Positions 1 to 7,966 of a stretch of DNA of 64,000 nucleotides are shown here, one piece after another. A model generated the notes under the pieces. The model was not told the DNA's origin. It searched no databases and worked only from the letters and a program-made list of their open reading frames with translations. Numbering within the stretch: the stretch's first letter is position 1; every line of letters starts with the position of its first letter. Origin of the DNA: Kribbella pittospori (GTDB lineage Bacteria; Actinomycetota; Actinomycetes; Propionibacteriales; Kribbellaceae); assembly GCF_004331465.1 (NCBI RefSeq), contig NZ_SJKB01000004.1, positions 558,001 through 622,000 on the forward strand. Direction: 5' to 3'. The translations under genes and the position numbers were made by a program.

Positions 1-1453
1 GGTGGCCGTTGGCGTCGAAGACGAAGTTGACTCGGATGTGGGTGGGTTGGCCGGAGGGGTCCAGGGCGAGGGCGTAACCCTTGCGGTAGAACGCGAGGCG
101 GAGGGCGACCTCGCCGTCGACCTTGGCGACCAGTTCGCCGTCCTCGGCGACCAGGTCCAGCCCGAGGTCGCTCGGTTGGCCGTCGAACCCGATCTGCTGC
201 GAGACGTACGTTCCTTCGTACGCCGCCAACCGGTGCGGCGGCAGCTCCCGCGGTACGGCGCGCAGGTTGCTCACGTTGGCGAACTCGCGCAGCGCCCAGT
301 CGTCAGCGAACAGCTCAGCCACCAGCGACGGACCGCTCTCGGAGTTGGTCAGCAACGTGATGGCGAAGTCTCGCTTCGGCACCATCAGGAAGCCGGAGTG
401 CTGACCGGACCAGTCGCCGCCGTGCTGTACGACGGTCGGCCCCTCGGCCGTGGGCCGCAGCATCCAACTGACCCCGACACCGTTGAGCTCGACGAACAGC
501 GTGCCGCCGGGACCGGGGTTGGACTGCATCGCCCGGCGGGACCGGTCGGCGAGCAGGTGCGGGAACCCAGAGTGGCCCAGGTGGTAGCGCGCGTACCGCA
601 GTTGGTCATGGGCGCTCGAGATCAGTCCGCCGGCCGCGTGCAGACTGCGCGGCATTGCGTCGAAGGCCGGCTCGACCACGGGTTTGCCGTCGACGATGTT
701 GTGCGACGCCGCGATGCTGAAGCCCTCGAGCTCGCTGCGGAAGTACCGGCTGTGGGCCAGCCCGAGCGGATCGACGACGAGCTCGCGAACCGCTGACTCG
801 TACGGCTTGCCGGTCACGACCTCGAGGATCCGTCCGGCGATCCCGATCGCGGCGTTGTTGTACGAGAACACCTTGCCGAGCGGCGTGAGTTGCGGGACCT
901 GCGTCATCCCGGCGACGTACTGAGCCAGCGCATCGTCGCCCTGGCCGGTGTCGAGGAAGTAGTCGCCCTGCCAGCCGGCCGAATGGTTGAGCAGTTGGCG
1001 GACCGTGACGCGGGCGGCGACCGATGGGTCCGAGGTGATGAAGTCCGGTAGATACCGGCGTACCGGCGCGTCCAGGTGGATCCGGCCGCGTTCGACCAGC
1101 CGCATGATCGCGGTGGCGGTGAACGTCTTCGTGGTCGACCCGATCCGGAACACGGTGTCGGCGGTCACCGGCGCCTGCGTGTCGACGCTGGTGACGCCGA
1201 AACCGCGGACGTACTCCCGGCCGCGGTACCACAGGCCCAGGCCGACGCCGGGGATCGCGTACTTCGCCATCCCGGCCTCGATCTTCTCCGCCAGGCGGCC
1301 GATCGCGGCGGGTTCACGAACGCTTCCGGCGACGGCGGGCAGCGCGGGTACGGCGGCCAGCGGGACGGCGGCGGCCGCGGCGCGGAGCACGGTCCGCCGG
1401 GAGAGGGTGGTTGGTTGGTTCGAACGGTGGATGAGCTGCGAGCGGAGCGACAC
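1..1453 (-). CDS. Tat-exported serine hydrolase (beta-lactamase/class C type), 3' end outside window
   Basis: About 484 codons are visible and the gene runs off the left edge. The chosen GTG start gives an N-terminus with a twin-arginine signal (SRRTVLRAAAAA, from residue 18) ending in a small-residue stretch, so export by Tat is likely. The penicillin-binding-protein fold is shown by the SxxK motif S106-T-T-K109, by YxN (Y198, N200) and by an HGG motif near residue 300. These are the catalytic serine, general base lysine, and tyrosine of class C beta-lactamase-like esterases and D-aminopeptidases. The exact substrate cannot be told. The gene is divergent from the winged-helix regulator beginning at 1540. 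The start has only a distant purine stretch (GAGGAG), so it is less certain than the frame. Confidence 0.85.
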   Translation of the reverse strand, partial: MSLRSQLIHRSNQPTTLSRRTVLRAAAAAVPLAAVPALPAVAGSVREPAAIGRLAEKIEAGMAKYAIPGVGLGLWYRGREYVRGFGVTSVDTQAPVTADTVFRIGSTTKTFTATAIMRLVERGRIHLDAPVRRYLPDFITSDPSVAARVTVRQLLNHSAGWQGDYFLDTGQGDDALAQYVAGMTQVPQLTPLGKVFSYNNAAIGIAGRILEVVTGKPYESAVRELVVDPLGLAHSRYFRSELEGFSIAASHNIVDGKPVVEPAFDAMPRSLHAAGGLISSAHDQLRYARYHLGHSGFPHLLADRSRRAMQSNPGPGGTLFVELNGVGVSWMLRPTAEGPTVVQHGGDWSGQHSGFLMVPKRDFAITLLTNSESGPSLVAELFADDWALREFANVSNLRAVPRELPPHRLAAYEGTYVSQQIGFDGQPSDLGLDLVAEDGELVAKVDGEVALRLAFYRKGYALALDPSGQPTHIRVNFVFDANGH

Positions 1454-1539
1454 GGCAGTACGGCAGTCTCCTCGGTCGAGGGCGAATGCTTCCGTTCGAG
1501 ATATTATTACCGAAGTTGGGATCAATGGGAGGCCTGGCC
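1454..1539. promoter_or_regulatory. Divergent promoter region with an AT-rich island
   Basis: This short gap separates the serine hydrolase from the regulator. It contains the only AT-rich run nearby, atattattac at 1501-1510, in otherwise GC-rich DNA, a plausible -10 region. The flanks TTCG (1495-1498) and CGAA (1511-1514) form a weak inverted repeat around it, possibly an operator. A ribosome binding site gggagg lies at 1527-1532, seven bases before the regulator's ATG. Confidence 0.35.
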
Positions 1540-2073
1540 ATGAACGAGTCGCCGACGCCGGTGGCGGATCTGCTGCTGCACCCGGTCCGCTGGCGGATCG
1601 TGCAACGGGTGCTCGGCCGCGAGCTGACCACCACCGAGCTCAAGCACGACCTGCCGGACGTCCCGGCCACGACCCTCTACCGGCACGTCGCCGTACTGAT
1701 CGAGGCCGGCTACCTCACCGTGGTCCGCGAGCGGCGGGTCCGCGGTACGACGGAGCGCACGCTGTCGCTGGACCAGACGAAGGTCGGCCGGATCGACGAG
1801 CGGGAGGCGCGCGCGATGACGCCGGAGCAGCACCGGCAGGCGTTCCTGCTGATGCTGACCCGCCTCGCCGCCGACTTCGACCGCTTCGTCGAGCGCGGCG
1901 ACCTCTACCCGCGGCTCGACCAACTCGGCTACAGCCAGCTCGCGCTGTACGTCGACGCCGACGACCTCGCCAGTCTGCGCGAAGGGCTCAACGCCCTCCT
2001 CGAGCCCCACCTCCAGGAGAAGCCGGGCAAGGACAGGCTGACCCTGTCTCTGGTCTCGCTGCCGGACGTCTAG
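1540..2073 (+). CDS. Winged helix-turn-helix transcriptional regulator (ArsR-like)
   Basis: A 177-residue regulator. Residues about 8-75 form a winged helix typical of ArsR/HTH_20 proteins, with the segment TTTELKHDLPDVPATTLYRH as the recognition region; the rest is an alpha-helical domain. The ATG at 1540 has gggagg seven bases upstream, which decides it over an in-frame ATG at 1486 that would overlap the promoter. It lies 10 bp before cobF and is probably co-transcribed with it, and divergent from the hydrolase at 1-1453. Its target is not evident; autoregulation from the 1454-1539 region is the simplest guess. Confidence 0.8.
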   Translation: MNESPTPVADLLLHPVRWRIVQRVLGRELTTTELKHDLPDVPATTLYRHVAVLIEAGYLTVVRERRVRGTTERTLSLDQTKVGRIDEREARAMTPEQHRQAFLLMLTRLAADFDRFVERGDLYPRLDQLGYSQLALYVDADDLASLREGLNALLEPHLQEKPGKDRLTLSLVSLPDV

Positions 2074-2083
2074 GCTGCGGGCC

Positions 2084-2842
2084 ATGCGGGAGATCGTGGT
2101 GATCGGGGTCGGTGCGGGTGATCCGGAGCAGGTGACGATGCAGGCCGTCGCGGCGCTGAACCGGGTCGACGTGTTCTTCGTGCTGGACAAGGGCGAGGTC
2201 AAGCAGGAGCTCGTGGACCTGCGCGAGGAGATTCTGCGCCGGTATGCCACGGACAAGGACTACCGGGTCGTGGTCGGCCGCGATCCCGAGCGGGACCGGA
2301 CCACTTCGGCGTACGTCGAAGCCGTTGACGACTGGCGGCGGCGCCGGGCCGATGTGTGTGCGGAGCTGATCGCGGCGAACCTCGGTGAGGATCAGGTGGG
2401 CGCGTTCCTGGTCTGGGGCGACCCGACGCTGTACGACAGCACGCTGGCGATCCTGGACGACATCTTGGCTCGCGGTGAGCTGGCGTTCGAGGTCGAGGTG
2501 ATCCCGGGGATCAGCAGTGTGTCGACGCTCGCGGCGCGGCATCGGGTCGGGCTGAACCAGGTGGGTCGGCCGATCCAGATCACCACCGGCCGGCGGCTGG
2601 CGAAGGCCTGGCCGGAGGACGTGGACGATGTGGTCGTGATGCTGGACGCGCAGACCGCTTTCACGTCGTACGCCGATGAGGATGTCGACATCTATTGGGG
2701 CGCGTACCTCGGGACCCCGGACGAGCTCCTCATTTCCGGCCCGCTCCGCGAAGTCGCCCCCGAGATCGAGAAGGTCCGCGCCGAGGCCCGCGACCGCAAA
2801 GGCTGGATCATGGACACCTACCTGCTCAGAAGGCGTGGTTAG
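2084..2842 (+). CDS. cobF: Precorrin-6A synthase (deacetylating), CobF
   Basis: A 252-residue SAM-dependent methyltransferase of the tetrapyrrole methylase fold. The N-terminal signature VIGVGAGDPEQVT and the central GDPTLYDS and PGISSVSTLA motifs match this fold. The length, the start MREIVVIGVGAGDPEQ and the run ITTGRRLAKAWP are those of CobF, which methylates C-1 of precorrin-5 with loss of acetate in the aerobic cobalamin pathway. It follows the winged-helix regulator by 10 bp and is separated from cobG-cobH-cobIJ by about 5 kb of unrelated genes, so the cobalamin genes are split here. No cobalamin riboswitch is recognisable upstream. Confidence 0.92.
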   Translation: MREIVVIGVGAGDPEQVTMQAVAALNRVDVFFVLDKGEVKQELVDLREEILRRYATDKDYRVVVGRDPERDRTTSAYVEAVDDWRRRRADVCAELIAANLGEDQVGAFLVWGDPTLYDSTLAILDDILARGELAFEVEVIPGISSVSTLAARHRVGLNQVGRPIQITTGRRLAKAWPEDVDDVVVMLDAQTAFTSYADEDVDIYWGAYLGTPDELLISGPLREVAPEIEKVRAEARDRKGWIMDTYLLRRRG

Positions 2843-2912
2843 ACCAAAGGTGTAGAGGGTCTGGCCTTCGGGCCGAAGCGGTGGGTGGGCGGTTCCGCCG
2901 AGGGTTTCGGGT

Positions 2913-4490
2913 ATGACGAAAAGACTCTTGGCGATACTTGCGGCTGGGCTTGCTCCGGCCGCTCTTCTGGTGAGTGCGGTGCAGCCTAGTGCTGCTGCGC
3001 AACCGACCGTCGTACGGACCGATGGCGGGCTCGTGCAGAGCACGGCCGTCGGCGATGCGCTGGTCTACAACGGGATCCCGTACGCCGCTCCGCCGGTCGG
3101 GCCGTTGCGGTGGAAGGCGCCACAACCCGCGAAGCCGTGGGACGGCGTACGGCAGTCGAAGATCAGCAACCCGTGTCCGCAGCAGGCCAACCCGGAGGTG
3201 CCTGACGGCGCATCCACCGAGGACTGCCTCTACCTGAACGTCACCACCCCGGCAGCCAAGTCGACCAAGCCGCGAGGTGTAGTGGTCTGGATTCCGGGCG
3301 GCGGATTCTTCTCCGGCGCCGGCTACAACTACGGCGCGTCCAGGCTGGTCACCCGCGGCGACGTGATCGTGGTGACGATCAACTACCGCCTCGGCATCTT
3401 CGGGTTCTTCGGCTACCCGGGTCTGCCGGGGTCCGGCACCTACGGTCTGCAGGACCAGCAGGCAGCACTGCGTTGGGTGCAGCGGAACGCGCGAGCCTTC
3501 GGTGGCGACCCGCGCAACGTCACGGTGGCCGGTGAGTCCGCGGGCGGCATGAGCGTGTGCGCGCAGCTCACCTCCCCCACCGCGACGGGCCTGTTCGCGA
3601 AGGCGATCATGCAGAGCGGCTCGTGCGACTTCAACTGGGCCGACAACAGCCAGTACCCGGGCCAGGCGGCCGACTCCCCCTTCATCCCGGTCAGCAGAGT
3701 CCAGGCCAACGGCAAGGAATGGGCCGAGAGCAACAAGGACAAGCTCGGCTGCAAGCCCGGCCAGTCCACGCTCGCTTGCCTCCAGACCGCGAAGTCCGAC
3801 GTACTGGTCGAGGACACACTGCAGTTCACCCAGGTCGGGTACGGCGGTACTGCGACGATGCCACTGAGTCCTGCGAAGGCACTGAAGGCCGGACTGTTCC
3901 ACCGTGTGCCGATCATCTCCGGCAACAACCACGACGAGGCCGCCGCATGGTTGGTTGCCTTCGGCGACGTCACAGCCGACAGCTACCCGCAACTGGTGAT
4001 CAACATGGTCGGCACACAGCAGGCGCCGAAGATACTGCGTGAGTACCCGCTCAACCGGTACGAGTCTGCTGCGGCAGCGTGGACTGCCGTCACCACGGAC
4101 CGGATCTGGTCCTGTACTCAGGTCGCCAGCGATCAGCACGCCGCCCGCAGGGTGCCGGTGTATGCGTACGAGTTCGCGGACAAGCACTCGCCCCTCGCAG
4201 CCGACGGACTGGGCGCCATCCACGCCGCGGAGTTGCCGTACCTCTTCGGCCTCGGCGGCTACGACTTCCCATTCCCGGAGCCGCAGCAGCGGCTGTCGAA
4301 CCAGATGATCGACTACTGGACGGCGTTCGCCCGCACCGGCAACCCGAACGGGCACGACCGCCCGCACTGGTCCCCCACCACGAGTCGCACCGTCACCGGG
4401 CTCTCACTGGCTCCCACGGACCAGACCGGCATCCAGCCGGTGAACCTCAGCACCGAGCACCACTGCGGTTTCTGGGCCGGGATCAGCTGA
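2913..4490 (+). CDS. Secreted type-B carboxylesterase
   Basis: A 525-residue carboxylesterase/para-nitrobenzyl-esterase family protein. Residues 1-29 are a Sec signal peptide (KR, hydrophobic core, ASAAA-like cleavage region). The alpha/beta-hydrolase core shows the oxyanion-hole motif PGGGFF (129-134), the nucleophile elbow GESAGG with Ser209, the acid Glu342 in NNHDEA and His437 in AIHAAELPY, which together form the Ser-Glu-His triad of this family. Cysteines 88, 105, 237 and 280 could form disulphides, in keeping with an extracellular enzyme. It is a single gene, convergent with the MFS gene to its right. The natural ester substrate is unknown. Confidence 0.9.
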   Translation: MTKRLLAILAAGLAPAALLVSAVQPSAAAQPTVVRTDGGLVQSTAVGDALVYNGIPYAAPPVGPLRWKAPQPAKPWDGVRQSKISNPCPQQANPEVPDGASTEDCLYLNVTTPAAKSTKPRGVVVWIPGGGFFSGAGYNYGASRLVTRGDVIVVTINYRLGIFGFFGYPGLPGSGTYGLQDQQAALRWVQRNARAFGGDPRNVTVAGESAGGMSVCAQLTSPTATGLFAKAIMQSGSCDFNWADNSQYPGQAADSPFIPVSRVQANGKEWAESNKDKLGCKPGQSTLACLQTAKSDVLVEDTLQFTQVGYGGTATMPLSPAKALKAGLFHRVPIISGNNHDEAAAWLVAFGDVTADSYPQLVINMVGTQQAPKILREYPLNRYESAAAAWTAVTTDRIWSCTQVASDQHAARRVPVYAYEFADKHSPLAADGLGAIHAAELPYLFGLGGYDFPFPEPQQRLSNQMIDYWTAFARTGNPNGHDRPHWSPTTSRTVTGLSLAPTDQTGIQPVNLSTEHHCGFWAGIS

Positions 4491-4707
4491 CCTTGCGCAG
4501 CAGGTCCCAACCCCGCAGCACCACCGGGGACAGGATCAGCAGGAGCAGCGCGTGGAACTTGACCCCCGGAACGAGGATCACGAGCAGGAAGGCGATCAGC
4601 GTCAACCCGGTCAGCGCCAGGGAGCCGACCGTCAGTTCCGCGGAGTCCTGAGCAGAGTGGTCGACAGCACGAGCGCACCGAGGACGAAGGCCGCCGCTGC
4701 GAGCCAA
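4483..4707 (-). CDS. Possible small two-segment membrane protein (start uncertain)
   Basis: This frame encodes a strongly hydrophobic C-terminal half, TLIAFLLVILVPG followed by ALLLLILSPVVL and a basic tail, which looks like two membrane segments. The first 25 codons overlap the end of the MFS gene in another frame and look non-coding. The more likely start is the CTG at 4635, which overlaps the MFS stop codon as CTGA, mirroring the GTGA couplings seen elsewhere in the window; that would give about 50 residues. A TTG at 4605 is another option. Its 3' end overlaps the carboxylesterase stop on the other strand by 8 bp. I do not recognise a family, and it may not be a real gene. Confidence 0.35.
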   Translation of the reverse strand: MARSGGLRPRCARAVDHSAQDSAELTVGSLALTGLTLIAFLLVILVPGVKFHALLLLILSPVVLRGWDLLRKVS

Positions 4708-6062
4708 GCGACTCCGTAGCCGTCCCGGAGCGCCAGTACGTCGCTCGCACCGTCAGCCAGCCGGCTGGTCGTGGTGGACGCGGCCAGAGTCGCCAGTACG
4801 GCGGTCCCCACTGCGGCACCGGCTTGCTGTGCGGTGTTGTTGAGCCCAGACGCCAGTCCGGCATCGCCGGCGTCGGCGCTCGACATCGCGAGCATGATCG
4901 CTGCCGGGATGGCCAGGCCGATGCCGGCTCCCATCACCGCGAGCACAGGCGCGACGTTGACGACGTACGAACCATCGACCGGTGCCTGGCTGATCCAGAG
5001 CAGGGCGGCCAGGAAGGCTGCCAGTCCGGCGATCAGCATGGTGCGTGGGCCGAAGCGGACCGTCAGGCGTGGGGCGATGGAGAGCGACATCAGCGCGTTC
5101 ATGATCGGCGCCGGGAGGAAGGCCAGGCCGGTGGTGAGGGAGTCGTAGCCCAGGACCCGCTGCACGTAGAGGGCGGTGGTGAACTGGAAGCCGAAGCCGG
5201 CCGCGAACAGCAGGACGACTACGACGTTCGCGACCGTGGTCTGGCGCTTGCGGAAGATGTGCAGTGAGAGCAGCGGATTCACGCTGCGGGCCTGACGGAG
5301 TACGAAGGCTGCCAGGAGAAGGACCGCCGCGGCGGCGAGGACAAGCGTGCGCGTGAGCTCCGCGTGCGGCTCGGCGGTCTGGACGATCGTGTAGACGGCG
5401 AGCGACAGACCCGCGGTGACCAAGACTGCCCCGAGTACGTCGGCGCCCTTGGTGAGGCCGAGGCCCTTCTCTGCTTGCAGGAGCCGTACGGCGAACGCGA
5501 GCGAGACGAGGCCGATCGGCACGTTGATGAGGAAGGACCAGTGCCAGCCGACGGTCTGGGTGATCACGCCGCCCAGGATGAGACCGATCGACGCACCGCT
5601 GGCCGAGGTGAAGCTGTAGACGCCCATCGCGCGCGCCTGCTCGCCCGGGGCCGGGTAGAGGCCGACGATCATTCCGAGAATCACGGCCGAGGCGAGTGCC
5701 CCACCGACTCCCTGCAGGAATCGCCCTGCGATCAGCACCTCCGCGCTGCCCGCTGTACCGCACAGCAACGACGCTGCCGTGAACAAGCCGAGGCCGGCCA
5801 GGAAGACCCGCTTGCTTCCGATCAGGTCCCCGATCCGTCCGGCCAGCAGGAGCAAGCCCGCGAAAGCGATCAGGTAGGAGTTCATCACCCAGGCGAGGCC
5901 GGCCTGTGAGAACCCGAGATCACTCTGGATGGTCGGCAACGCGACCGTGACCACGGTCCCGTCGAGGATGATCATCAACTGCATGACGCACAACACCAGC
6001 AGGGCTTTCGTCCGTCCGGCCGCCACCGGACGCCCCGCCTGAACCACCGTTTCCACTGCCAT
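4632..6062 (-). CDS. MFS multidrug exporter, DHA2 (EmrB/QacA) type, 14 TM
   Basis: A 476-residue drug:proton antiporter. The protein begins with a short cytoplasmic tail, then LLVLCVMQLMIILDGTVVTVALPTIQ, the TM1 pattern of the DHA2 family with the conserved Asp. Loop 2-3 carries GRIGDLIGSKRVFLAG (motif A), and TM5 carries the glycine-rich motif C pattern. Length and hydrophobicity fit 14 segments. ATG 6062 is preferred to the GTG at 6065 because AAGGAG stands seven bases before it. The MarR gene upstream on the same strand is the likely local repressor, and a motif related to that regulator's putative operator lies in the gap between them (6113-6133). Substrates cannot be inferred. Confidence 0.88.
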   Translation of the reverse strand: MAVETVVQAGRPVAAGRTKALLVLCVMQLMIILDGTVVTVALPTIQSDLGFSQAGLAWVMNSYLIAFAGLLLLAGRIGDLIGSKRVFLAGLGLFTAASLLCGTAGSAEVLIAGRFLQGVGGALASAVILGMIVGLYPAPGEQARAMGVYSFTSASGASIGLILGGVITQTVGWHWSFLINVPIGLVSLAFAVRLLQAEKGLGLTKGADVLGAVLVTAGLSLAVYTIVQTAEPHAELTRTLVLAAAAVLLLAAFVLRQARSVNPLLSLHIFRKRQTTVANVVVVLLFAAGFGFQFTTALYVQRVLGYDSLTTGLAFLPAPIMNALMSLSIAPRLTVRFGPRTMLIAGLAAFLAALLWISQAPVDGSYVVNVAPVLAVMGAGIGLAIPAAIMLAMSSADAGDAGLASGLNNTAQQAGAAVGTAVLATLAASTTTSRLADGASDVLALRDGYGVAWLAAAAFVLGALVLSTTLLRTPRN

Positions 6063-6112
6063 CACCCATCTCCTTGCCCAGCTCGAAGCAGAACAAGTAC
6101 GACGGTAGCAGA

Positions 6113-6133
6113 TAGTTCCGTACTAGACGATCT
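6113..6133. promoter_or_regulatory. Putative MarR operator before the DHA2 exporter
   Basis: In the gap between the marR stop and the exporter start lies the palindrome TAGTTCCGTACTA (6113-6125; arms TAGT/ACTA), immediately followed by AGACGATCT (6125-6133). The latter differs by one base from the reverse complement of the 9-mer AGATCATCT found twice in front of marR. A shared regulator is the likely explanation, but this is inferred. Confidence 0.35.
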
Positions 6134-6142
6134 TTTGGTGGA

Positions 6143-6625
6143 TTACCTCGTGCGTTGCCGGGCGCGGCGGACGGAGACGGCTTCGACCGGGACCGAGAGG
6201 TGGCCGTCGACCAGGTCGACGAGGGCGTCGACGAAGGGCTTGCGTTCGCTGGCGGTGAGGGCGTCGAGGACCTCGGCGTGGACCCGGTCGACGATGCGCT
6301 GCCCGTCGGCGGCGATCTTCGCGCCGGCGGGGGTGACGGCGATGATGCGAGCGCGGCGGTCGGTGGCGGAGGGCTTGCGCTCGGCGTACCCGGCCTCTTC
6401 GAGCGCGTCGACGGTGACGACCATCGTCGTCTTGTCCATGTAGGCCAGCTCGGCGATCTGGATCTGGGTGCGCTCCTCCTCGAGGGCATGCCGCAGTACG
6501 CACTGCATCCGCAACGTCAGCCCGATCTCCGCCAGGGCAGCCGACAACTGCGTCTCGAGCACATGCCCGGCATGCGTGAGATAGCCGGTGAGGTCAGGAA
6601 CCGTACGCACAGGAGTCTTCGCCAT
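6143..6625 (-). CDS. MarR-family transcriptional regulator
   Basis: A 160-residue MarR protein. The winged helix spans about residues 30-100: TLRMQCVLRHALEEERTQIQ leads into IAELAYMDKTTMVVTVDALE (recognition helix) and the wing ERKPSATDRRARIIAVTPAG, including the conserved D-R-R. Flanking N- and C-terminal helices form the dimer region. It lies between two MFS genes, one downstream on the same strand and one divergent, and probably represses both. Two copies of AGATCATCT sit in the divergent promoter. The Shine-Dalgarno GGAGG is only two bases from the ATG, so a slightly later start is possible. Confidence 0.87.
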   Translation of the reverse strand: MAKTPVRTVPDLTGYLTHAGHVLETQLSAALAEIGLTLRMQCVLRHALEEERTQIQIAELAYMDKTTMVVTVDALEEAGYAERKPSATDRRARIIAVTPAGAKIAADGQRIVDRVHAEVLDALTASERKPFVDALVDLVDGHLSVPVEAVSVRRARQRTR

Positions 6626-6643
6626 AACCTCCAGGGTAACGCG

Positions 6644-6667
6644 AGATCATCTACTCCCAGATCATCT
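6644..6667. promoter_or_regulatory. Paired 9-mer operator AGATCATCT between marR and the MFS gene
   Basis: The near-palindrome AGATCATCT occurs at 6644-6652 and again at 6659-6667, with start points 15 bp apart, 19 bp upstream of the marR start. Each copy is symmetric apart from its central base. Position and symmetry fit a MarR-dimer operator controlling the divergent marR and MFS (6793) promoters. Seen in sequence; the binding protein is inferred. Confidence 0.45.
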
Positions 6668-6792
6668 CGTGCCCAATCATTCCGCCGGCCGTGCCTGACG
6701 CCGACAGTGTGTTGGGTAGCGGGAATGCGACGTGTGGGGCGGTGTCGTGAAGTTGCGAGTGTGAGGGGATCGGGGGCGGTTGGCTGGTTGGC

Positions 6793-7956
6793 ATGACTGT
6801 TGTGACAACATCGACGCCGACCGTTCGCTGGTTCGGCGTGATCGCGGTGACGTTGGGGATCTTCACGATCACCACCACCGAGATCCTGCCGATCGGACTG
6901 CTCACCCCGATCGGCGCAACCTTCTCACTCACGCCCGGACGCACCGGCTGGCTGATGACCATGCCTGGACTCGTGGCGGGCGTCGCGGCGCCGGTGATCA
7001 CGGTCGCCACGGCCCGGCTGGACCGGCGGCTGATGCTGTGCGCGCTGATGATGCTGCTCGCGGTCGCCGGACTCCTCGCGGCTGCCGCGCCGGTCTACTG
7101 GGTCGAACTGCTCGCAAGGTTCCTCGTCGGCCTGACCGTCGGCGGCTTCTGGTCGATCGGCGCCGGCCTGGCCGCGCGACTCGTCCCCGAACGGTGGACC
7201 GCCCGCGCGACCGCAGTCATCTTCTCCGCGGTCCCGTTCGGCTCGGTGCTCGGCGTACCGGCGGGCACCGTCCTGGGTGAGCTCGCCGGCTGGCGTACGT
7301 CGTTCGCCGTACTCGGAGTGCTGTCGCTGGTGGCGCTGACTGCTCTCTACCTCACCGTGCCGCCGCTACCGCCCCTGCAGGTGACCCGGCTTGTCGTACT
7401 CCTGAATGCGCTCCGCCGCAGCAAGGGCGCGATCGTCGTCACCTGCATGCTCGTGACGGCGCACTTCGCCACCTACACCTACGTGACGCCCTTCCTGCGC
7501 GAGGTCGTGCGGCCGGAGCTGATCGGCGTGTTCCTGCTGGTGTACGGCGCCGCCGGCTTGGTCGGCAATCTCATCGCTAGTACGGCGGTCGCACGCAGCG
7601 TCCACCTCACCTTCGCCGGATGCGCCGCCTGCATCGCCACCGCGACCCTTCTGTTGCCGGTCCTGGGTCGCAGTACGACGGGAGCCCTGGCGCTGCTCAT
7701 CGTCTGGGGCATCGGGTACGGCGGTGTGCCGGTCTGCTCGATGAACATGTTCGCGAAGGCCGCGCCGGCGTCGCGGGAGGCGGCGACTGTGCTGTTCACC
7801 GGCTCGTTCCAGGCGGTGCTGTCCACCGGGGCGTTGCTGGGCGGTCTGGTGGTGGACGGCTGGTCCGTGTCGACCGTCATGGTCGCGGGCGGGGTGTGCG
7901 CGGCGCTGACCGCCGGAGTGCTGCTGTGGTCCAGAGCACAGGAGGCGGGGACGTAG
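6793..7956 (+). CDS. MFS transporter, DHA1 (NepI/AraJ-like) type, 12 TM
   Basis: A 387-residue major facilitator protein. The TM1 region carries the pattern ITTTEILPIGLLTPI of the AraJ/NepI/chloramphenicol-exporter branch, followed by GRTGWLMTMPGLVAGVAAP and a motif-C region FGSVLGVPAGTVLGE in TM5. Length and hydrophobic pattern fit 12 segments. It is divergent from marR, with the paired AGATCATCT sites between them, and ends only 10 bp before cobG, so cobalamin genes may be read from its promoter. Exported substrates in this branch include sugars, nucleosides and antibiotics; none can be assigned here. Confidence 0.87.
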   Translation: MTVVTTSTPTVRWFGVIAVTLGIFTITTTEILPIGLLTPIGATFSLTPGRTGWLMTMPGLVAGVAAPVITVATARLDRRLMLCALMMLLAVAGLLAAAAPVYWVELLARFLVGLTVGGFWSIGAGLAARLVPERWTARATAVIFSAVPFGSVLGVPAGTVLGELAGWRTSFAVLGVLSLVALTALYLTVPPLPPLQVTRLVVLLNALRRSKGAIVVTCMLVTAHFATYTYVTPFLREVVRPELIGVFLLVYGAAGLVGNLIASTAVARSVHLTFAGCAACIATATLLLPVLGRSTTGALALLIVWGIGYGGVPVCSMNMFAKAAPASREAATVLFTGSFQAVLSTGALLGGLVVDGWSVSTVMVAGGVCAALTAGVLLWSRAQEAGT

Positions 7957-7966
7957 CATCGCGGTT

